A DNA stretch of 64,000 nucleotides from Rhodococcus spongiicola (GCF_004011835.1 NZ_RKLN01000003.1:1-64000); one strand, 5' to 3'; shown: positions 29,552 to 37,929, counted from the stretch's first letter. Numbers and translations are program-made. Notes: generated by a model from the sequence alone, not told the origin.

Positions 29552-29599
29552 GACACCGCCTACGCAGCGACGAATCAGGCCCTCTACATCCTCGGCTAG
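29552..29599 (+). pseudogene. 3' remnant of a second BNR lipoprotein gene
   Basis: These 48 nt encode DTAYAATNQALYILG and a stop, matching the end of the intact lipoprotein (DTAYAATNQAFFILG). Some similarity continues after the stop (GTTACGG.GCCG.ATGG). It shows that the duplicated unit once included the lipoprotein gene and that the rest of this copy was deleted. Confidence 0.75.
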
Positions 29600-29669
29600 A
29601 CCCGTTGTTCGGCGTGGCCGCCAAGGGGCAGGGGCCGTTACGGTGCCGAATGGCTAGATTCGAAGATGC

Positions 29670-30345
29670 TCAGCGAGGACGTCCCGAGTAAGCGTCAGCG
29701 GACTCGGGGATCAATGTGCGGAGCGCGTCCCTCGTCTGCTCATCCGTCGAGTAGATGACCGTGCCGACCATACCGCGGGTCAGGAGCACCTTGTAGACAT
29801 TGCGGACCAACTTGCCGAAGTGCGGTTCACTGACCCTTTTAGAATTCCTGAAGTCGGGATCCCGGTTGGCTGCTCGCACTGTGGTGAATCGACCGTCGCG
29901 CCAGACCAGGTCCGGGCCGAGAATGACACCGTTCCAGTCGTACTCGAAGCCCTGCGCGGTGTAGACACAGCCGACCTGCTCGAAGCCGCCCTCCGCGGTG
30001 GCCCACATCGGTGCCGGGGGAACGTCACCGATGCGTCTGTCGCTCTTACTGTTCCATGGCCGAGCCCAGTCGTCGATGGCGACGTCAGAAATGAGGGTGC
30101 CATCCTTGCGGGCGTCGCTCCACGGCCAGCAGTAGCCGGCGGTGATACGCGCCCCGTAGCCGCCCTCGATCTGTTGGGCAAGAAGGTGCTCGAGTTCCTC
30201 AGGGCTGTCGGCAACGCGGACAGTGAACTGAGGGTCGCCCTTCCACGGGGACGGTCCACCCTCAGCCAGCCCACGCAGTCGCTTGGCCCAGAGCACGTAC
30301 TCTTCGCTGCCGCCGCATCGGAACTCCTCCCCGAGATGCACATGC
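29670..30345 (-). pseudogene. C-terminal fragment of a DUF2075-type helicase/ATPase gene
   Basis: About 225 residues resemble the C-terminal half of DUF2075 (Schlafen-like P-loop) proteins: EEFRCGGSEEYVLWAKRL, DWARPWN, QGFEYDWNGVILGPDLVW, and LVRNVYKVLLTRGM followed by GTVIYSTDEQTRDALRTLI. The Walker A and B half is absent; upstream the frame becomes an implausible Arg/Pro-rich sequence. DUF2075 domains often occur in defence and mobile-element proteins. I treat this as a truncated gene left by rearrangement. Confidence 0.65.
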
Positions 30346-30879
30346 TGGACGTCGAGACTTCTTCCCCGACAAGGTCGTCCGCCAGCTCGGGCTTGAGCGT
30401 GCGTGCGTTGCTGGGCGTTGCGCCGGGGAACATCAGGGTCTGCACTCCATTCGAGCAGGGTTCCTGCGGGTGGTGCGTGCCAAACGAGTCGGCTCCGCGC
30501 GGGTCCATGGTGCCATGTGTGGGGTGAATTGCGGTGCACCCCAGGTCGGGGTTCGGGTGGTGGCCGGGCCACGAACGGTGAGCGATATCCCAGAACACTG
30601 CGATTTGTGCAGGGCGGACGGGTGCCGCGTAACCAGATGAAGCCACCACCTGCATCGGCGCAGTCCTCTCGAGGGAGCAGCGGGACGAAGCAACCACGGA
30701 AGCGCGAAGCGTATCTTCGACGCTGGTTGTGAACAGCGCGGCATGACGAGTAGACGACGACCGCCGGCTCTCTCACACTCCTACTCGCGGCTACCTCTAC
30801 GCCGGAACCTTGCCGGCCTTCCGTCGCCGAAACCCTTCGTCCCAAGGGTATTCGACGGGTTCCGGTGGAGCCGACACAC
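30346..30879. other. no recognisable gene
   Basis: All frames here have unlikely composition. This is probably decayed sequence upstream of the DUF2075 fragment. Confidence 0.5.
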
Positions 30880-30946
30880 GCTCCCACGACCGGTGCGTAG
30901 GCCGTCCTGCTAGGTTATCCGCCGGGGTCACCGATTCGAGGGGGGA
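30880..30946 (+). promoter_or_regulatory. promoter and ribosome binding site of the T7SS effector operon
   Basis: A -10-like TAGGTT (30911-30916) lies in the context GGTGCG...CCTGCTAGGTT. The same block recurs before the second membrane gene at 33749-33771. A strong GAGGGGGGA (30938-30946) precedes the TTG start. Confidence 0.5.
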
Positions 30947-30953
30947 CGTTTCG

Positions 30954-31163
30954 TTGGACGTCGATGTGGAGATGCTGCGGCGGTTCGCTGCAGCGATCAC
31001 CGATGTGGCGGATTCGATCATCGGTGCCGATGTGAGCACTCCGTTCGCGGACTCCGAGGCCGCGCTGCCGGGGACCGAGTTCGCCCACGGCACGGCGGGT
31101 GAGTACGAAGTGTCCGAGGCCGATTTCACCGGCATGCTGCACGCGATGGACGTTCCGGCGTGA
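30954..31163 (+). CDS. EspC-like type VII secretion target (small partner protein)
   Basis: This 69-residue acidic protein starts at TTG 30954, 7 nt after GAGGGGGGA. The beginning DVDVEMLRRFAAAI followed by ADVSTPFADSEAALPGTEFA matches the start of EspC/'type VII secretion target' proteins (helix, then a 'TPFADVxxAMPGS' segment). The usual second helix of ~30 residues is shortened here. The next gene overlaps by 4 nt (GTGA), so the two products probably form a heterodimer for secretion. Confidence 0.65.
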   Translation: MDVDVEMLRRFAAAITDVADSIIGADVSTPFADSEAALPGTEFAHGTAGEYEVSEADFTGMLHAMDVPA

Positions 31164-32161
31164 GCCTGACCGTCTCCGAGGTCACCGGGTGGACGCCCGA
31201 GTCGCTCCGAACGACGGCCGAGGGGATCGACGCGATCGTCACCGGACTGGACGGACAGTTCGACTCCGTGGCCGCCGAACAGGATGCGCTCGCCGAAACC
31301 TGGCACGGCGCGGCGGCCACCGCGGCGGCCGAACGGGTGGTGCAGGAGAAATCGTTGGGCCGGGCCGTGGCCGGCGCTCTCGAGGAAGTGGCCGCGCAGT
31401 TTCGGGAAGCGGCGGCAATCGTGGACGGGGCGCGATCACATCTGGTTTCCGTCGTCGCGGATGCGCGCGCACGCGGATTCGCTGTCGAGGACGACGGGTG
31501 GGTCGACCCGACCGGCAAAGTCGCCTGGGTTGTGTTGGCCCCGGAGCACAGCCGAGAGGCTGTCCGGCTGCGAATCCTGCAGGAGGCCGCCGAACTCACC
31601 CTCGTCGTCGCCGATGCGTTGAGGCAGGCAGACGAGTCTGCGGTCGACGCGGCCGCTCGCATCCAGACCGCAGTCGATGCGTTGCAACAGGCGGGGCTGG
31701 CGGCCACGCCGGGCAATGTCGTCGACCGCGGTGACGGTGAGTTCTCCTGGGAACCGGACTGGCCGGCCACCGTCGCCGCATCCACGATCGGGGTAATGAC
31801 CGACACGACCGGTAAGGCCCTTACCAGCGCCGCGGCCGCCTCGGCCGACGACGTGGCGCGGACGATCGGGCGTGGCCTGGGCCCGTTCGGTGCCGTCATC
31901 GGCACCGTGCCCGCGATCGCCAATGACATCGAGGGCGGAATGGATCCCGCGAAAGCCATCGTGTCCGAAGGCGCTGGCACCGCGGTGGGTGTAGGCGTAG
32001 CTACGGGGGTTGGCATGGTTGCCAGCTATGCGGTGGCAGGATCTGCCATCGGATCGGTAGTTCCAGGTGCAGGCACGGCCGCGGGTCTGGTTGTTGGAGC
32101 CGTGTTCGGGGCTGCCGCGACGTGGGTTACGTCAAAGGGAATTCAAGCGGTGTGGGACTAG
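31160..32161 (+). CDS. WXG-type T7SS effector with glycine-zipper C-terminus
   Basis: In this 333-residue protein, residues ~1-100 form a helical-hairpin WXG100-like region with a WHG turn at 48-50 (ETWHGAAAT). A middle helical region reaches ~200. The last ~95 residues are strongly hydrophobic and rich in Gly/Ala with repeated GxxxG spacing (AGTAVGVGVATGVGMVAS, GAGTAAGLVVGAVFGAAATW). The architecture matches LXG/WXG polymorphic toxins whose C-terminal domain inserts into membranes. It is paired with the EspC-like gene and followed by multi-pass membrane proteins that could be immunity proteins. Toxicity is inference; a structural or non-toxic secreted role is possible. Confidence 0.65.
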   Translation: MSLTVSEVTGWTPESLRTTAEGIDAIVTGLDGQFDSVAAEQDALAETWHGAAATAAAERVVQEKSLGRAVAGALEEVAAQFREAAAIVDGARSHLVSVVADARARGFAVEDDGWVDPTGKVAWVVLAPEHSREAVRLRILQEAAELTLVVADALRQADESAVDAAARIQTAVDALQQAGLAATPGNVVDRGDGEFSWEPDWPATVAASTIGVMTDTTGKALTSAAAASADDVARTIGRGLGPFGAVIGTVPAIANDIEGGMDPAKAIVSEGAGTAVGVGVATGVGMVASYAVAGSAIGSVVPGAGTAAGLVVGAVFGAAATWVTSKGIQAVWD

Positions 32162-32197
32162 GGCCGGCCGCGTGAACAAACTCTCGAGGAGGTTGGA

Positions 32198-33157
32198 ATG
32201 ACCGGTACCGAGTCCGGCTCGGCTACACCACTGCGATCGCCCTTACCTGAAAGTGGTCTACCACCGCGCTGGCCACAGCCCCTGAGAGTCGGCTGGCTGC
32301 TCTATACCGTTTTTGTAGTCTGCGTTTCTGCGGTGATTTTGTTTGCCGTGGTCAAGGCAGTCGAAGACGACGAGCCCGGGTTGGTCGTCGGATTCATCTC
32401 GCTCGTGGTCATGCTCGGACTGAGTTCCATGGGAATGTTGGGAAAGTCCGGTTTTCGTTCGATCGGATTGCCGCGCAGAATCACCGCCTGCGACAGCGAC
32501 CGATACGGCCAGGGCATTCAGATCCCTAAGGAACGTCTAGAGCACGCGGCATTGATCACTGCCCTCTTTGGTGCCGCGACCGCTGGGCTGACAACCGCGA
32601 TCACCTGGTACCTCGGGATCGGCGAAACCCTGTTGCCATTCGGACGCGAGACCAACGCGGGCGCCAACTTCATGGGGGTCTGCGGTGGCGTCGCACTGAT
32701 CGCTGCCCTGTTCCTCCTCGCCATTCGCTTGCCGACCACAGTCAGCATCCACCCCACCGGCGTCCGCCGACACGTCCGCCAGTGGCGGGGACTCTCGTTC
32801 AAGACATACGACGCGTTCCTCCGGTGGGACGACATCGCACGAATTTCGGCTGATGAGTTGGTCGTTGGCGGTGGGTCGAGCGAAACCGGCAGACCCCGCA
32901 TCACACTGAAGTCAGCGACTCCCGTTCCAGCCGAGCATCAACTCGGTTTCGACGGTGAGAACGAGATCACCCTGATGGCCTATCAACTCGTCGCCGAACC
33001 GAACACCCTGCTCGCCCTGCTTCAGTTCATGCGGGACAACCCCGACCAGCGCGGCATCGTCGCTCGGCCGGACGCCCGCGAACTCCTCACCCCCCCACCG
33101 CTGCGCGAACGATTCCGCGCCGCACGACTGGCAAAGAAGACGGCACCCGATGCCTGA
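32198..33157 (+). CDS. four-helix membrane protein, module copy 1 (candidate immunity protein)
   Basis: This 319-residue protein has four hydrophobic segments (~31-52, 61-81, 116-139, 156-176) and a ~140-residue soluble C-terminal domain with the conserved ending RPDARELLTPPPLRERFRAA. ATG 32198 has GGAGG 6 nt upstream. It overlaps the LpqN-like gene by 8 nt. A diverged paralogue lies at 33798-34745. The position behind a membrane-active-looking T7SS effector suggests an immunity or effector-specific membrane role; no named domain is recognised. Confidence 0.6.
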   Translation: MTGTESGSATPLRSPLPESGLPPRWPQPLRVGWLLYTVFVVCVSAVILFAVVKAVEDDEPGLVVGFISLVVMLGLSSMGMLGKSGFRSIGLPRRITACDSDRYGQGIQIPKERLEHAALITALFGAATAGLTTAITWYLGIGETLLPFGRETNAGANFMGVCGGVALIAALFLLAIRLPTTVSIHPTGVRRHVRQWRGLSFKTYDAFLRWDDIARISADELVVGGGSSETGRPRITLKSATPVPAEHQLGFDGENEITLMAYQLVAEPNTLLALLQFMRDNPDQRGIVARPDARELLTPPPLRERFRAARLAKKTAPDA

Positions 33158-33695
33158 ATTTCCCACCGGGTCGGACACGATGACCGTGCAGGAATACCTC
33201 GAGGCCCACCAGGTGACCTGTACCCCATGTCACCCGGACACCGCTGAGCCGGTGACCGTGGCGATCCCGCAACTTCCCGGATGGGTCCCCGCCCAACCCG
33301 AGGCAGTCCCCGGCGCCTACACTGCCCTCGTCAATCCCGACCACATCAAGGACAATTGGTGCCCCAATGCCGTGCTCCTGCACGGCAAACTCTCCACGAC
33401 AGTCGACGCCGAACAACTGTTGAACTGTGCCGCCGTCGACTCCCGGCGTCTTCCGTACTGGCGCGAATACGAGTCGAATCGCGCTCCGTATCAGGGTCAC
33501 CCATCGGTGTTCGTCCGGGGCGTCTACACGGTCGAACAGTGGACGCTGTCCGCTACCACCCGTTACACCGTCGTCAACGACGGACCCCACCAGTACCTGA
33601 CACAGTTGACCGTGACCACACTGCTCGACCAGGCCGACGACCTCGACGTCGACGTCACCGTGATCAACCTCGGACTGACCATCACCACCAGCTGA
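33150..33695 (+). CDS. LpqN/LpqT-family protein without signal peptide, module copy 1
   Basis: This 181-residue protein has the LpqN fold (Mog1/PsbP-like): TVQEYLEAHQVTCTPCHPDT, VAIPQLPGWVP, PGAYTALVNPDH, CPNAVLLHGKLS and later RYTVVNDG. Family members are usually lipoproteins, but this one has no signal peptide or lipobox. LpqN-like genes are frequent beside WXG/EspC genes in Rhodococcus and Nocardia type. It begins within the end of the membrane-protein gene (ATG 33150). A role as chaperone or adaptor of the effector is plausible but unproven. Confidence 0.7.
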   Translation: MPEFPTGSDTMTVQEYLEAHQVTCTPCHPDTAEPVTVAIPQLPGWVPAQPEAVPGAYTALVNPDHIKDNWCPNAVLLHGKLSTTVDAEQLLNCAAVDSRRLPYWREYESNRAPYQGHPSVFVRGVYTVEQWTLSATTRYTVVNDGPHQYLTQLTVTTLLDQADDLDVDVTVINLGLTITTS

Positions 33696-33744
33696 CTGGC
33701 GACCCGGCGTAGCAGACGGCCCTCGTCAGCGTCCTGCCGCGCCG

Positions 33745-33786
33745 ATGACTGGTGCGCCGCCCTGCTAGGTTGACCGATCCGAGGAG
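33745..33786 (+). promoter_or_regulatory. duplicated promoter before module copy 2
   Basis: GACTGGTGCG...CCTGCTAGGTT with the -10-like TAGGTT at 33766-33771, followed by GAGGAG (33781-33786), copies the promoter layout of the effector operon. The duplication therefore included or acquired its own promoter. Confidence 0.45.
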
Positions 33787-33797
33787 TATCGACAAAC

Positions 33798-34745
33798 GTG
33801 ATTGCCGGATCATCTCAAACGAACTCCGGGTCTTTGGTGGGCAAGCCCCCGGCCACCGTTTGGCCGCAGAGTCTCCGCGTCGCCTGGCTCGCTCTCGCCG
33901 CGCTCATGTTCATGTTGGCAGTGGTTTCGGGGTTCTCCACCATTACAGACATTCGCGATGAGGAACCTGGTATAGCCGTCGGGACCGCGGGTGGGTTCAT
34001 TCTCTTTGTGGGCCTACTACTCTCCACGATCATGCTTTCTGGATTTCGATGGATCGGGTTGTCGCGCAGGATTTCTCGTTGTGGTAGCGAGTACGGCGAG
34101 GGAATACAGATTCCGACGGGACGCGCAGGCGTGTTGAGCCTGAGCGTCATGTTCGTTGGCTGCAGTGCGTACGCGCTGGTCGCCGTAATTGCCTCCTACT
34201 CGGGTTTGGGGAACAAGCTGTTACCCGCGGGCCGAGACACGGAAACTGGACGAACGTACATGGCGGTCCTTTTCGTGGGTGCATTGGTGATCGCCACAGT
34301 TCTTCTCATGTTCCGAAGTTCTACGACACTCCGCATCTATCCGGGTGGAGTCGAGCGATTCACCCGAAAGCGGATGTTATTCTCCGTCAGGCGTTCTGAA
34401 ATATTCCTACCTTGGGATAACATTCAAAATGTAGTCGCCGACGAGATTGTAATCGCAAACGGTCAATCTGCGGTTCGCCATCCAATAATCAAGCTACAGA
34501 ACAGTTCAAATGTTCCGGACCGGATGCTCCTCAAGTTCGAGAGCACCCACGAGTTGGCTCTGATGGCCAAACTGTTCGTGGCTGAGCCGAACACCCTGTT
34601 GTCCCTGCTCCGGTTCCTGAAGGACAGCCCCGACCAACGCGACATCGTCGCCCGGCCCGACGCACGCGAACTGCTCACACCCCCGCCGCTGCGCGAACGC
34701 TTCCGCGCGGCACGACAGGCGAAGAAGGCGGTGTCCGATGGCTGA
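33798..34745 (+). CDS. four-helix membrane protein, module copy 2
   Basis: This 315-residue paralogue of 32198-33157 has the same order of four membrane segments and the same C-terminal block (RPDARELLTPPPLRERFRAA), but a diverged middle, with AT-richer codons around 34380-34500. GTG 33798 is preceded by GAGGAG 11 nt upstream. Orphan immunity paralogues of this kind protect against effectors of neighbouring cells in polymorphic toxin loci; that is inference here. Confidence 0.6.
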   Translation: MIAGSSQTNSGSLVGKPPATVWPQSLRVAWLALAALMFMLAVVSGFSTITDIRDEEPGIAVGTAGGFILFVGLLLSTIMLSGFRWIGLSRRISRCGSEYGEGIQIPTGRAGVLSLSVMFVGCSAYALVAVIASYSGLGNKLLPAGRDTETGRTYMAVLFVGALVIATVLLMFRSSTTLRIYPGGVERFTRKRMLFSVRRSEIFLPWDNIQNVVADEIVIANGQSAVRHPIIKLQNSSNVPDRMLLKFESTHELALMAKLFVAEPNTLLSLLRFLKDSPDQRDIVARPDARELLTPPPLRERFRAARQAKKAVSDG

Positions 34746-35172
34746 ATTCCCCGGCAGGTCGGGGGCGATGACCGTGGCGGAATACCTCGATGCGCAGCAG
34801 GTGACCTGTTCCCCGTGTCACCCGGACACCGCCGAGCCGGTGGTTGTGGCGATTCCGCAACTCTGCGGGTGGGTCCCGGCCCCACCGGACGCGGTGCCCG
34901 GTGCGTACACCGTCCTCGTCAATCCCGCTCACATCACCGAGGATGGGTGCCCCAATGCCGTGCTCCTTCACGGCAAACTCTCCACGACAGTCGACGCCGG
35001 AGAGTTGTTGAACTGTGCCGCCGTCGACTCCCGGCGTCTTCCGGACTGGCGGGAATACGAGGCGAGTCGCGTTCCGTATCAGGGTCACCCATCGGTGTTC
35101 GTTCGGGGCGTGTACACGGCCGAGCAGTGGGCGCTTTCGGCTACCACCTGCTACACCGTCATCAACGACGGA
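34738..35172 (+). pseudogene. LpqN-family protein, module copy 2, 3'-truncated
   Basis: It begins like copy 1 (MAEFPGRSGAMTVAEYLDAQ) and stays closely similar for about 145 residues to CYTVINDGP. At ~35172 the similarity stops abruptly and the frame continues into antisense NERD-gene sequence, ending at 35292. The last beta-strands of the fold are lost, so the protein is probably non-functional. Confidence 0.7.
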
Positions 35173-35422
35173 CCCAGTTGGTCTCGGTGCCGCCGAGGCT
35201 ACCCGCGAAGTGCTTCAACTCGATCAGGTGCAGGCGGCGCCGGCCCAGGACCAGAGCATCAACCTCATGCCACATGCCGTGGTTGTCCATGAACTCGAAG
35301 TTCGTCCACGCCCGGTACGGAGATGCATTGGGAACAATTTCGCGGAGGAAGTTCAGGCCCTCGGTCTCGTGGGCGAACGCCGATTTCGACACCTCGACCC
35401 ACCGGTCACTGCCTTGTGCCAC
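35173..35422 (-). pseudogene. N-terminal fragment of a NERD-domain (PglW-like) gene
   Basis: Read on the minus strand, 83 residues match the start of the gene at 63408: DRWVEVSKSAFAHETEGL, SPYRAWTNFEFMDNHG, MWHEVDALVLGRRRLHLIEL and KHFAGSLGGTETNWVRR. This is the nuclease-related NERD domain that opens PglW-type kinases. The fragment stops at the junction with the truncated LpqN copy. It is a relic of another defence-type gene. Confidence 0.75.
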
Positions 35423-36056
35423 TTCGCCGCCCCGCTACGAATCTCTGTCGCGGCCCATCCAGGTCGCGTTTGACGAGCAAGAGACTACCAAGCGAGTGAG
35501 GATGCTCGGCGCCGCTCAACTCCGTGAGCATGCCCACGGGACTAGCCGGCAGACCCGGCCACGGGTAGTTCGGTGAGAGCCTTGCTGTCGGCATCTTGCC
35601 GCCCGTACTGCGTCCAAGAGCGCACCTTTGCTGATTAGCGCGATACTGCGCTAAAGTTTGAAATGAAATGACTCTAACGGGGGGTGTGATGAGGTTGTCC
35701 GAGATGCGAACCGCCGGCCGGTGACTCGCTCGGTGCCGTAAACGAGTTGACGACGCCGGGGCCCGACGGGGTGATTGACATGATCGGAGGCGGGTTCGAC
35801 TCGTTTGTCCCAGGCGAGTGAACAACGACGCCTCAACAACGACACCTCGATGATGCTCGCGGTTGTCGAGATCGCTGCGACCCGCAGATCACGCTTGCCC
35901 CGTCCACGCGAGGACCCCTGAGAAGGGCTGATGAGGCATTCAACCTTCGTGACGGCAAGCCCGTTGCGGTATGTCCGCGACCCGAATGTTCCGGAGAGGC
36001 ACTACCTGGTTGGGCCATGAACGTCCTGGCTGGGCCATGAACCAAAGGAAGCTGAT
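35423..36056 (+). other. gene-poor stretch with an orphan operator and a truncated start
   Basis: No full gene is visible. At 35635-35654 there is a perfect inverted repeat (TTAGCGC-GATACT-GCGCTAA). Next comes an AT-rich promoter-like segment, GGGGGG (35680-35685 region), and a short frame from ATG 35689 (MRLSEMRTAGR, stop at 35724). This looks like the control region and first codons of a lost gene. Just before the next gene, AAGGAAG serves the start at 36057. Confidence 0.45.
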
Positions 36057-36500
36057 ATGACCGAAGGTGCCACGCGCACTGTGATCTTCGATATGGACGG
36101 CACGCTGGTCGATACCCGCTCGATCGTGCATCACCTATTCGAGGAGCCCCGCAACTACGACGCCTTCTATACGTATGGCGAGTTCTGCCCGCCCAACGAG
36201 GCCGTCCTCGCGACTGCCGAATGGTTGCACGAACGCGGATACGAGACCCTCATCGTTACCGGGAGGGACGGGGCGTGGATCGGTCAGACCCAACGCTGGC
36301 TCGCCAAGCACTTCCCCCGGCACGCGGGACTGTTCATGCGACCGGAAGGTGACCGGCGTCCCGGGCATGTCGTCAAGGAGGAGATTCTCATACAACTGCG
36401 TGAGTCCGGCAAGGAGATCGTCTTCGCCGCCGATGACGATCCGAGGATCGTCGAGATGTGGGAACGCAACGGCATCAACACGATCCACGTCACCCGATAG
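36057..36500 (+). CDS. HAD-type phosphatase, polynucleotide-kinase 3'-phosphatase-like
   Basis: This compact 147-residue HAD protein has motif I VIFDMDGTLVDTRS, motif II TLIVTGRDG, the basic FMRPEGDRRPGHVVK segment, and motif IV FAADDDPRIVEMW. The FMRP.GD.RPxHVVK pattern is typical of the phosphatase domain of phage T4-type polynucleotide kinases, suggesting a nucleic-acid 3'-end phosphatase, perhaps for RNA repair. The start ATG 36057 has AAGGAAG 6 nt upstream. No kinase or ligase partner is adjacent, so the biological role is open. Confidence 0.75.
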   Translation: MTEGATRTVIFDMDGTLVDTRSIVHHLFEEPRNYDAFYTYGEFCPPNEAVLATAEWLHERGYETLIVTGRDGAWIGQTQRWLAKHFPRHAGLFMRPEGDRRPGHVVKEEILIQLRESGKEIVFAADDDPRIVEMWERNGINTIHVTR

Positions 36501-36599
36501 GGAGCGGCCATGGGGGCGGGATTTCGCTGGCATAAGGGTAGCTACTGAAGAACGGCACTGTGCACGCCGACGGCGAGGGTGTTGCGGCGGTGATACAGG

Positions 36600-37069
36600 T
36601 CAGGGCGCGGTCACCCTCGCGAGAAGCGTTCACCGCTGCCCGAGGTCGGGTGATCTGGTGACGCAGTGATTGTGCGGCAGGAAGCGACTCGGCCTCGACT
36701 TGCTCGTAGGTCGAGGTCTGAGTGAACAGCTCGAGTGCCTCGCGACGTTGAGTGCCACTGCGGCGCCGAGGGAGATCCCGCCCATGACGAACCGTTCGAG
36801 ATCGAGGTGGTCGGCCAGGGCGATGACGTCGTCGGCGAAGGCATCGAATCTCTACCGGGACGGGGCGATGATGTCGCTGCGTTGCCGTGTCCCCGTGCGG
36901 CCATCGAGATGAGATCGGTTGTGGGCAGGGCGCTGACGTAGCCCGGGAGCTGTTGCCAGCTACCGCCCATTCCGTGTTGGAAGAGGAACGAGGTGGTGGT
37001 CGTACCGCTGGCTGCGGGACGAACCTCTTACTCGACGCGGGCGCCGTCGTCTCGGATGATCCGCGGCAT
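36600..37069 (-). pseudogene. alpha/beta hydrolase pseudogene
   Basis: On the minus strand the gene starts with ATG at 37069, sharing its A with the stop of the isomerase gene (TGATG). After 13 codons there is an in-frame TAA, then FLFQHGMGGSWQQLPGY and later, in another frame, DDVIALADHLDLERFVMGGI and SLGAAVALNVARH (GxSxG nucleophile elbow). At least one stop and one frameshift break it. It was the third gene of a sugar-metabolism operon. Confidence 0.65.
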
Positions 37070-37929
37070 CACACGCTCCTATTGTTGGGCGGCGCGCCAG
37101 TTTCGGTGTCGATAAGCGGTGCGAGGGTCTCGACCGCGATCGGAACTCCGGAAGGGGGCAGGCCGTGCATGACGACGGCCCCGATGTAGTTCACCACAGT
37201 GAGCTTGTCGATGATGTGCTGCCACGGCAACACACCCTCGCCTGGCGCGACCTGCTCCCGAGAGACGACGAGTTCCTTGGCGTGGGCCAATGCGAGGTCC
37301 GGGCCGAGAAGGTCCAGGGCCCGATCGATCACCGCCCCGATAGTGCGGGCACTCAGGTCGGCGGCATCGAGCAGGTTCGCGGCGTCGAACACGATCTTCA
37401 GGCGGTCGGATCGGACCTCGTCCAGCATGGTTCGGGCGAGCTCGGCGGTCGAGACGACGTTTGTGTGCTCGGGTTCGAAGGCAGCTTTGACGCCGGTGGT
37501 TTCGGCGATCACGGCGAGCTGTTGGAGGCTTGTCCGCGAATCCTCCCAAGCCTCCGGGGTCGAGTTGTCCGGATGGTGCTGCCACATGTCCTGTGGGTGT
37601 CGACTGCCGCTGCGCAGGGTGATGACGGACACGCCGAGTTCGTCGGCGGCGGCCGCAAGTACCGGGAATCGCGTGATCCCGGCGTGACGAACCGCGGGGT
37701 CGGGGTGCGTGATGTTGAAGGTGCCGGAGATCGCCGCGAGTTCGACGCCGTGCTTTGCGGAGGCCCCCGCGATTCGGGTGAGCACAGCGGGCGGGGCCTG
37801 CTCGGGCACGGTGCCGATGCCGGCGATCGACAGGTTGTACTGGACCGCGCGAATGCCGGCCGCGGCGACCGCGGCCATGTTCTCGTCGATGTCGCCGGGG
37901 AACGTCTTGGCGAAGATGCCGAGCTTCAT
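37069..37929 (-). CDS. sugar phosphate isomerase/epimerase (AP-endonuclease-2 fold)
   Basis: This 286-residue TIM-barrel protein begins MKLGIFAKTFPGDI. It has the metal-site residues typical of xylose-isomerase-like enzymes: AAFEPEHTN (Glu/His), KIVFDAANLLDA (Asp), LAHAKEL (His/Lys) and a final VAVETLAP-type Glu. The substrate cannot be deduced; sugars or polyols such as inositol derivatives are common. ATG 37929 overlaps the Gfo/Idh stop (TGATG). Its operon partners on both sides are broken, so it may now be an orphan. Confidence 0.8.
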   Translation of the reverse strand: MKLGIFAKTFPGDIDENMAAVAAAGIRAVQYNLSIAGIGTVPEQAPPAVLTRIAGASAKHGVELAAISGTFNITHPDPAVRHAGITRFPVLAAAADELGVSVITLRSGSRHPQDMWQHHPDNSTPEAWEDSRTSLQQLAVIAETTGVKAAFEPEHTNVVSTAELARTMLDEVRSDRLKIVFDAANLLDAADLSARTIGAVIDRALDLLGPDLALAHAKELVVSREQVAPGEGVLPWQHIIDKLTVVNYIGAVVMHGLPPSGVPIAVETLAPLIDTETGAPPNNRSV

